Below are positions 55,999 through 64,000 of a stretch of DNA of 64,000 nucleotides, piece by piece. The stretch covers positions 3,179,779 through 3,243,778 of the forward strand of contig NW_006495906.1 of NCBI RefSeq assembly GCF_000471905.2, read 5' to 3'. The notes under the pieces were generated by a model that had not been told where the DNA came from, did not search any database, and worked only from the letters and a program-made list of their open reading frames with translations. The position numbers and the translations under genes were made by a program. Source of the DNA: Amborella trichopoda (lineage: Eukaryota > Streptophyta > Magnoliopsida > Amborellales > Amborellaceae). Numbering within the stretch: the first letter of the stretch is position 1; each line of letters starts with the position of its first letter.

Positions 55999-57539
55999 GG
56001 TAGAGAATCAGAAGTCTGCTTATTCACTTCTAGACCTTCAACCTTTTTCTCTACAGACAATGGTCCTTCTTTTATCTCTTTTACTCCTGAACTCTCAGGT
56101 TCTAGAGAAATCTAAGCAATTTTTACTTCTTCTTGAGATTTCTGATGAGTGATTTCTTCAGGAGTGGGTTCAAAGTCAAATAGTGACAGCTCTTGGGATA
56201 CTGTCACATGAAAGATTTGATCAGTGAAGAACGACCATGGAGGTAAACTAATGTGCCCTGGGTAACCAAGGCCCTATTTTTGAGTATTTTGAGATGTCGT
56301 GGTTTCAATAACTGGACAGGGTGTCAGCATCCCTTTACCATCATTCAACTGCTAATTCCTTGATGATTCATATTCCATTTTCTTCATGATCTGATGCGCT
56401 TTAGAATTATAAAGATCCCATTTTAGCATTACTGCCGCATTCATAGAGGAATAACTCTAAGGATTATCCTGAATACTTATGCCTTGGGTTTCTGGGGTGA
56501 AATCAGGCAGACGTATAGAAGAAGGTTTTGGAGGTGCTACTTCCTATACATTAGCTTTTCCATTTCTTATAACTTCAACCTGATTGAGCAAATCCTGCAC
56601 TTGCACTTTTAATTCAGCAATAGTAGCTTGTCTTCGAACTTTATATTGTTTTTCAGGAGTGCTGATGAAGTTATTGGAAGGTGGAGAAGAACTACATGTC
56701 ATGTTTTGATGAATAGCCTTAGTTTCCATGATAAGAGTGGGGAAACACAAGACCTTTTGAGAGTCATGCATATAATTGGTTCGGTCTGTGAAGTCAGCAT
56801 TATCCTCCTCCCTTTCAAGGACTGGGATATGTAAAACCTCAGGGATTTTGAAGACTTTGGGGTAACCTTGCTGATAAAGAGGTGAAGAAGTGAGGTAAGC
56901 ACTATCCTTCTCCCATCGGGGACTGGGATATGCAAAACCTCAAGGATTTGCAAGACTTTAAAATGGTCATGCGAAAGAGTCGTTTGGAGCACGAGGTGAG
57001 CATCATCCTTCTCAATGTGTAAGAGATGCTGATTCTGTGTGTAGTTGACCTGGGGAGTAAATTATGCATCATTATCCTCTCGTAGAGAAACTGTAATATG
57101 CAAAATCTTTTGCTCTGCTATCTAGTCTATCTCAGCTTGAAGTGCATCCTCAGCTTCTAAGAAGGGAATGGGGATACGTAACACCTTAATATCACCATGA
57201 GCATATGTGACTGTAGGTGTTAATGAGATCAAATAAGTGGTTTCCTTCTTCTTGACTTGTTCAATCTGAGCCGCCACTAGAGTGGGTTCTTGTGGTGAGG
57301 TAGAGGATAAAGCTTCCTCTTTATGATCTTGGCTCATTATTTCTATTGGGAAAGTGGGTAAATTTCCATCAATAAGGGTTAAGGGTATCACTTTCCCATA
57401 TCTCTTTTCTTCTTAGAACATGTGATTAAGCAATCCTGCCATATCTTTCACATCTTCATGAGAGGTTTGAGCAGTCTCTCTCAGGTTGGGTTTGCAATGA
57501 CTTTCATAGGCAATATTGGCCCTTGAAATCACACTGGGT

Positions 57540-58190
57540 CAGTAAAATAGTACTCCGCATCAGCATAATGCGAATCGACAATGGGAAATGGTCTCTTATA
57601 AGCGTAGACTGTGTGTTGCCTTCCATCTTAGCTATCTTTGAAGCATTGATGGAGTGTGGATGGAACCACCCCATGGTCATGTAGCCAGGAACGACCTAGA
57701 AGGATGTTATAAGAAGTGTCTGTATAATAACATGAAATAGAGTGAAAGGTTTCAAATCCCCAATTTTGAGCTTGAGGTGGATAACACCTGCCAGTATCTC
57801 CCCCGACTGATTGAATCCTTGAACTGTTAGACTTGTTGGTTCAAGATACTAAACACCTATCCCAATTCGGGTAAGTATCCTCTTAGGCATAAGTTTCACC
57901 ACGGATCGCCCGTCCAATATGATCCAGTTGATTTGGCAAGCATACCGTTCACCAGTTACAAAGAGAGGCCGGTAATGAAACCTTTCACCCACTGAAGGTC
58001 ATCATCAGAGAAAGTGATAACCATGTAAAATAATGATTACAGGGTCTACCTCAATCTGCTCAATTCTCAGTTTCATACACTTCAAGCCGGGAGAGAGCTT
58101 GGACCAGAGCCATACGAAAGTCATTTGATAACATGAGAGCATCATAAACACTCAAGAGAGCGAGGAGTCTCCTCAAGTGTCCAATCACAT
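57540..58190 (-). pseudogene. T6 aspartic protease region
   Basis: The minus strand near 57880-57960 encodes GERYACQINWIILDGRSVVK, aligned with T2's protease words around IMLDGGSTVNLI, and [12 protein letters not shown] near 57780, aligned with T2's RLHFKIGGLNDYAKFHV. The family (retroviral-type aspartic protease) is clear from context; the copy is a fossil. Confidence 0.72.
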
Positions 58191-59900
58191 ATTATTTGAC
58201 TTTGTCCGCTTCAGGAAAGACATCTCCTTGGTTGACCACTGATTTTAGAGGAACAAGTAGTAATGGAGTGGCTTTTGAAGAGGAAGGGTTTGCTACAACT
58301 GCCAAGGAAGGGTCGGTTGTAGTTGTGGGGGAAGGCAAAGAGGACTGATTAGGTCGCACAATCAAAGTAGGTGTTGGTAATATAGGGCAAGATGAGGGTT
58401 TTGATGGTTCAATAGTTTTGAAGAAAGAAGGTGAAGGAGTTGAGTAAGGGACACATGGTGGTCTTGGGTATTTTAGAAGAGGGGGTGGTTCGTAAATGGG
58501 GATAGGTGAATTTGGGTAGGGAACTAGTGGTAGTCCGGGGTACTTTAAGAGTTTAAGTGAAGCTGATCTTTGGATTGGTTTAACTCTCCTTCCTGACCTC
58601 AACCTCCTTCAGTCAACTGTAGTTGTCATGCTTCCTTCATGAAACACCAACATGTGGCATGTTTCATAATTTGAAGTACTTTCGCCCTTCGAGTTCTTCC
58701 ATAGTTCCCTAAGTCAGGCTTTGCCGACCATTGAGACTTCTTCTCAGGCTTTGGTTTTAGAAGCCGATTGAACACCCCCTCCGGTGTAGGACAGGGCCTG
58801 TCCTTTTTAGCGACAAAAGCCATAGCGGCTCCAACATTCAAGAATCCGACCTTTTGAGTGACCATCGTCCTTATTTGTTTGCTATGTCATTTGCTAGTGT
58901 TGCAGAGTTTGAGCTCTTCATTAGTTTGGGTACTCCAAAGTGAGTTTAAAGAGAGGTTTTGGGAGGGAAGAAGGGTTTTAAGAATCAGGGATAGAGGGAG
59001 GGACAAATCTTTTAGGGTCATCACTTAAATTGGACCGAACTAGTTAGCTTTTGGGGTCATCACCTGAATTGAACTCAAAGAGACATTTAATGTCTTCACT
59101 CTCATTGAACGTAACTGAGGACCTTTTAACATCGTAACCCTTGTTGGACTATTGTAGAGGATCTTTAAGGTCTTTACCCTGCATGGACCTTTGAGGGGTT
59201 CTTTTAGAGTCTTCACCTTTGTTAGACTGTTTTAGGGTGCTTTTAATATCCTCACCCATATTAGATGGGGGTGGGAGTGTATTGACCACCCTCAGCAAAG
59301 AGGACTTTCCTTAGGATGAAATCATACAAGGTGGGTAAAGGGGGAATAGGGAAAAGGAATGCAAACTCAACTTGCATTTGAGACAGTTTCGTTTTTTGGT
59401 GCTTAGCTTTCGAAGGCCGTTTGTTCTTCTTCCTTTTCTTAATAGGTATAGTCTTGTAAGTTTGTGTCATAGATACTACATTTGCTTGTCGAATGGCATC
59501 CCTCTTGAGGATTTTCATCCTACCATGACCATGGTGTTCCTACCATGACTTAGGTACTTTGATAGGATCTTGAAGAACATGAGTTTCTAGAGTTTCATGG
59601 CCGAAAGCATAAACATACTCAGCTATATTATGCAACAAGGCATGAAACTTTTGAGTAAGCTTTTGAGGTGGAAGTGGTGTATTATTGATGAACACTTTAC
59701 CATTTCCTATGAGCTCATCCAAAATGGCCTGGAATCCCCAACAATGGAACAAGTTGTGTCCCTTCGTTTGGTCATACTAGCATCGCAAGTCATTACATTC
59801 TTCTTTGAGGTACTTCGGCTTCTTGAGTAAGAAAGGTGTAATAATTTCTTGTTGTACTAGCATGTCAAAGATGATGGGAAATATGTCAGGAGAGAGTCAT
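58190..59900 (-). pseudogene. T6 gag-protease linker region
   Basis: 58192-58602 is rich in proline, serine and threonine (low-complexity tether). 58626-58865 holds the conserved KPEKKSQWSAKPDL block. 59261-59518 has a lysine-rich KKRKKNKRPSKAKHQKTKL stretch. 59540-59752 encodes FHALLHNIAEYVYAFGHE-like wording that I do not recognise from the other copies. Broken. Confidence 0.6.
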
Positions 59901-60079
59901 TCATAGGGACATTGTGAGGCTATTCCTCTTGAACTGTGACCATATGCGATGCCTCCATTGTTTCACCTACCTTTTGGGACTCACTTGACTGGATTCTCTC
60001 TTTTTCCTTCTCACAGTGAGAAGTAGAAGATTCCTTGGAGGCTTTTTCAGAGGTTTCTGAATTGGGTGCTTCACGAGTT

Positions 60080-60900
60080 CGGATTGGTACGTTGACAATA
60101 ATTTGTCCTTCAGCTATGGACTCTTGTATAAATGTCCTGAAACATGAACACTGAGATAACTCATGGCCTCATACTTGGTTGAATGGACGTCAGAGATTTT
60201 CAGTTCCCTGAACCAAATGCTTGGGTTGTCTTTATGAGGGCAGAGTGATCAACCCTTGTAAACATTGAAAAAAGGTCTAGAAGAAGATCAGATGGTACTT
60301 CCTTGGGTTGTAAGGTCTGCACATGTTCTTCTTTGATGGTGACCATATGCGAAGCTTCCACAGTCTCAAAAGCTTTTCAGAGACTTCCAAAATGAATTTG
60401 TCCCTTCTAAATCAGTGGTTCGATGTGGTCTTTAAGATGGAATCAGTCTTGTACAGGGTGACTCAGCATCCTATTTATGAGTCCCACATGGTCTGATCTC
60501 CTTGGATTGTGGAGAACTATCATACCTTGTTCCAACGACATTTTCAACAAAATTGGCACCCAAGCTTTGCTAAAGATATACTTCTTGTTCAATCTTTACT
60601 CAAATTGATTAAGCCGGTACATGTTTTGTGCTGTAGGCTCCCTGTTATAAGCTTGAGGTTGGAACTGTTGTTGTTAGGGTTCCCCTTGACCCCTGAATGA
60701 TATTATTCCCTGCGAAGTATCCAATGTCTTGAGAGGTGCATTGGTAGTAGGAGGTTTGGGGAGAATAGGTTTGGCAATGATCATTGCATTTATGGGTCTC
60801 TTTGCTGACCAGTGCAAGGGTTAGACCTATTATTATTGAAATTCTGACTTTGACTATTGTACGTCATTTTTGACATTCTTCCATGAACCCATGCGAATAA
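60080..60900 (-). pseudogene. T6 gag C-terminal region
   Basis: The minus strand near 60360-60470 encodes words aligned with T2's gag C-terminus: HPVQDWFHLKDHIEPLI against HPTDDCYTLKDIIEALI, followed by KAFETVEASHMVTIKEEH against NSFGATEVAHAVTFQEED. Further upstream there is a glutamine-rich stretch near 60680. The gag wording fades at about 60900, where the T7 LTR begins. Broken. Confidence 0.7.
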
Positions 60901-62239
60901 GGTAGGAGTCGGCGTCAGTCTGGTCTTGCGAGTTCACAAAAAACCCGCAGACTAAGATTGTGCTAAAAATAAAGCTTCCAACCTGGTGACCCCGGTGCGG
61001 TTCCCTCACACTAAAGAAGGAACATTCACTGTAGCCCTATGCTAGCGGCTACAACAGGGGACCAGACCACCGTCATTACACTTAGAATGTCGAAAAACCC
61101 CCGAGGACCAAATTTGGGCTCAATCAGATCTCCTCAAAGGGGTATATGCTCATGCGGCCTCGCAACTTATGAGTTTTACCATAGCGTGGTACGGCTTCAC
61201 CAAACCAGTCCCGAAAATGGGGACTGCTACAATGTTTTCTGGCAATAACTTCGCCTACCCATGACGCCTTCCTTTGAAACCAGATAGAGCTCGAATGTTG
61301 ACTTGTTCCATATCACGTCAGCCCCATCATTTTGACCTATGGGGCACCCTGTGGCATGACCGAGAACCCCTATTGTTATGAGAAGGAAGGTGGCTAGAGA
61401 AACCAAGGCAAAAAATATGGTTCAGTAAGCTCTAGATTTAGTGAAGGAAATCTCAATCTGTGGTTCGATGAATGCAAGTCCTTAAGTCACCGAAGAAACA
61501 AATCCAGCAGGTTGCTGGAATTTCTTTCCCTGACAACCTTCAAAATAGGCATTGCACAAATCGACAACAAATCAGCCCAAACTTGGTGCATAACGACTGT
61601 CACAGCCTCCTCTCTGACTTGCAAGTAGAGTCAGGAACCAAAACGATGCAGATCGAAGATGCATTGGCAAACAAAGTTTGCAAAAACGGTCGAACGTTCA
61701 TCCTAGGTAAGAAGGCCACCACAACATGATTGCAAGGCATCAAAATGCTCACAATCGAGAGAAGAATGAAGATGTGTTGCTGAAACAGCAGAACAGTTGC
61801 CACAAGTTGGAGAACCAGCTTCCAAGGTCTTCCCATGGTGGGGCAACCTGCATGCGGGGACGGTCTCATCATTTGGGCAAAAGATCACAGGGATATTTTT
61901 ATCATTTCCGCCTAATTTTTTGATTTGTTTTGAATTATTTTAATTGTAATTAAGCTTAACTTTTGAGCATTCACCCTTGTTTGGTGAATCCTCTATATAA
62001 GCAAGCTTAACTCACTTGTAAAAGGACAACACAATCCACTCTTTTCATGTTGCATTACCCCTTAAGGCTGGGAAGAATCAAGGCTAGATTCTGTTTGTTA
62101 GTTTGTCTTTCTTCAACATCCCTTGAGGGGGAGTAAAGGGAGAGAGAAAATTTTGAGAGAAAGGGGATACCCTTGAGTGCGCGGTCCCGCTGGCACCCCG
62201 GTCGCGTGGGTTCCCCCACCTTTCCTAAGCCAAGTTGTT

Positions 62240-62288
<49 letters not shown>

Positions 62289-62744
62289 ACCTCTGCGTGC
62301 GTGACCCTCGTCCATGCGACAACTCGTGTCCACTTGCAGACATGGGCGAACCCGTGGGTCTCGTCTCTTGGGTTCTCTGCATACCCTTTAGTAGTCAGCA
62401 TATCCCGGGGGGCCAAGGAGGAGGGACACTTGGAGCCCACCCCAAAAGCACAGAGAGGATGAGAGGAGAGAGGTTGTAAGCTTGAAGAGGGATCACGTCC
62501 AAGCCGCGCTGATGAACACCGGAAGGCTACGTAATTGCTCTAAGAGGGCCATTCGCCCAGGCGTGTCCTCGAACCCTCAAAGTGGCGCAAGGGCATTAGG
62601 ATTCCAATCGCAAAAATCTCTCTCACTGTCGGCCTCCTATCCGCTAGCACGAGGGCCCGTGCGTGCATCATGCGATGAACCTCGGCGGTTGTTTGAGAGA
62701 AAGTTTCCACCTCCACGGCCCGAGGGAACCAAGACCACCTGACA
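60900..62744 (+). repeat. T7 5' LTR (Tat-like, about 1.8 kb)
   Basis: The right edge is set by CACCTGACA followed, five bases later, by a primer site. The left edge is only approximate (between 60900 and 60961; TGTGCTAAAAATAAAGC at 60959 is one candidate start). TATA: CTCTATATAAGC at 61991-62002. A GGGGATACCCTTGAG word at 62163-62177 and a (CT)n run at 62244-62279 occupy the same relative positions as in the T1-T5 family LTRs. The LTR was probably inserted into T6 gag. Its 3' partner is outside the window. Confidence 0.7.
62244..62279. repeat. (CT)n microsatellite in the T7 LTR
   Basis: About 18 uninterrupted CT units, followed by TTCTCTCTC. It is the purest microsatellite in the window. Confidence 0.97.
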
Positions 62745-62749
62745 TCAAA

Positions 62750-62769
62750 TGGCGACTCTATTGGGGACC
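62750..62769 (+). other. T7 primer-binding site
   Basis: TGGCGACTCTATTGGGGACC, nearly the same as the T2 site, five bases after the LTR end. This supports a Tat-lineage assignment and plus orientation for T7. Confidence 0.85.
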
Positions 62770-64000
62770 CCTCAACCTATCGTTACCAACCTCTCTTTCT
62801 CCTCCTTTTAAGGGATCTGCTTATCCCTCTTTCCTCTGGGATGGAGAGTCTTAGATCCCCATACCTGTGGCTACTCATGGGGAGGCTTGACCGTTTGGTC
62901 CTCCCTCTCAAGCGTATCCTCTGCGCGGCCATGTTCGCTAGGCCATGCTGGCCTCGACCAGGGAATTTCGGGCTCGGACCCTCAAGCCCCTCACCCTGCC
63001 TCTTTCAGCGTCGGGGGGAGACCTCTCTATGCCCACTGCGCAGGCGACTCTACTGTCAACCCGTCACTAAAGCACCATGTTGCTGACGGGCACCCTACCA
63101 ACCACGGGCCCAAAGGCGGCCCCTGTGCCGCCACTCCTCCTCAATTTGTTAGTTTTAACGAGATTTCTATCACCACGAACAGCTAGAAGGCATTCCCATC
63201 TATACACACAGGGGCATCGTCAACATCGGCACTCCCGCGCACATATCAGCCATTCGCAATCACCATGTCAGCTCGCGTAGTTACTCTACCATGCACACTT
63301 ATGTCTACAAAATCCCTGGCGGGCCAATCGCCATGATAATGAATCGGGCCAGGCAGTAGCCTACCCCTGTCCCTCGAATCGCTTTGGGTCACTCCCAACC
63401 TGAGCACAGTGCTGGTGCCTCTAACGCTGCCCGCACCATGCGCATGAACCCCATGGCTCGGGCCAGCTTAAGAGCCTACCCCCGAGGCTATTCAGCCAAG
63501 CGAGGACATAGGGAAAGGATTGAATAAAGGAGCGTAACCCCTTGAAATCCACATCTGCCCCATTATCAGGACTTACTCCCGAGACCCGTGAGCAGCATGA
63601 CCAAACAGGCCTCAGGGGTGATCCCCTGCTGGAGGCAATGAGCGCACCGAGGTGGGACCTGTACAGTCCCAAATGCCATCGTATTATGAAATAAATAGAT
63701 TAGAAATCAACTAGCAACCAAAGCCTAAATAACAACAAGGGGATGTTAGCCCCGTTCACTTTAATCGAGGCCATGACGTCTCGGTACCACAAGAAAGAAG
63801 GCCTAGGTTTTCTGGGGCATTTGGGCCCCCCATTGCCATCCCTCCCTTGTGAGAAAGTATTGCATGTAACAACATTACGAGAACCTGGCCCATCCCCTTG
63901 GCAACCTATCCCTAACACTTGAGTAGGAGGAGGCCCAGAGGGGACCCTAGGCGTGGTCGGTGCTCGAGGCCTCAGAGGGACACTCCTTTATGAAGGGTGT
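62770..64000 (+). other. T7 leader, no confident gene
   Basis: The sequence after the primer site is noticeably more GC-rich than the rest of the window. It has a Pro/Arg/Ser-rich low-complexity flavour in all frames, as the leaders and gag N-termini of this lineage do. No gag core word is reached before the window ends. A minus-strand open stretch at 63700-63918 has no recognisable domain and I do not call it a gene. Confidence 0.5.

Larger units (their letters stand above)
55999..60900 (-). mobile_element. T6: diverged Tat-lineage gag-protease segment
   Basis: The minus strand carries the gag C-terminal part (60080-60890), gag-protease linker (58190-59900), protease (about 57540-58180) and post-protease linker (55999-57450). 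The wording is related to T2 (for example KSQWSAKPDLGNYGRTRRAK against KPQWPPKPDFEQRMSESRGK), but the DNA is clearly diverged, so it is a separate subfamily. It is bounded by the D2 LTR at left and the T7 LTR at right. RT and integrase are not in the window. It is broken in more than ten places. Confidence 0.75.

Noticed and set aside
61472-61923. Plus-strand open frames in the T7 LTR as genes
   Set aside because: They are inside an LTR upstream of the TATA, with no recognisable domain.
63700-63918. Minus-strand open frame near the window end as a gene
   Set aside because: Short, no recognised domain, within the T7 leader region; evidence too weak.

Overview
This window looks like repeat-rich nuclear DNA from a land plant, probably an angiosperm. 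I find no host gene, tRNA or rRNA in the 64 kb. Almost every base can be assigned to old LTR retrotransposons of the Ty3/gypsy class. Most belong to the plant Tat lineage (relatives of Ogre, Retand and Grande). The evidence is a YVDDLVVKS reverse-transcriptase signature, a second plant-type RNase H, gag and protease segments with Tat wording, a primer-binding site of the TGGCGACTCC type, very large elements (up to 19.5 kb) and an antisense extra ORF between the coding region and the 3' LTR. All coding parts are broken many times over; they are fossils.

Layout. T1 (minus) fills 1-10417 and resumes at 40640-41272; its left end is outside the window. It carries integrase, RNase H, reverse transcriptase and gag. 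A lone LTR of a different family (D1, 5785-8707) sits in its gag. T3 (plus, 10418-40634) is inserted in T1 and is flanked by the 5-bp duplication GTGCT. T2 (minus, 18727-38277, 19.5 kb) is inserted in the 3' LTR of T3 and is flanked by GGACA. The order of insertion is therefore T1, then T3, then T2. T4 (plus, 41273-54958) follows, with a lone inverted LTR of the same family (T5, 43485-45997) inside its 5' LTR. A piece of a second D-family LTR (D2, 54959-55998) comes next, then a more diverged Tat gag-protease segment (T6, minus, 55999-about 60900), and finally the 5' LTR and leader of another Tat-like element (T7, plus, about 60900 to the window end).

How the parts fit. T2, T3 and T4 share a long 3' block that sits between the coding region (or what is left of it) and the 3' LTR. 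It holds an antisense ORF, an antisense TATA-box leader, and a stack of degenerate tandem repeats (26, 35, about 100 and about 50-55 bp). In T2 the antisense ORF contains a plant mobile domain (PMD). T3 keeps gag plus this block, and T4 keeps only LTRs, primer site and this block, so the block persists where gag-pol is gone. The two LTRs of T2 differ by about 14 percent in a stretch I counted, all by transitions, which fits an old, heavily methylated insertion.

Limits. Boundaries not fixed by a target-site duplication are approximate. Family names rest on motif recognition by eye, not on searches.
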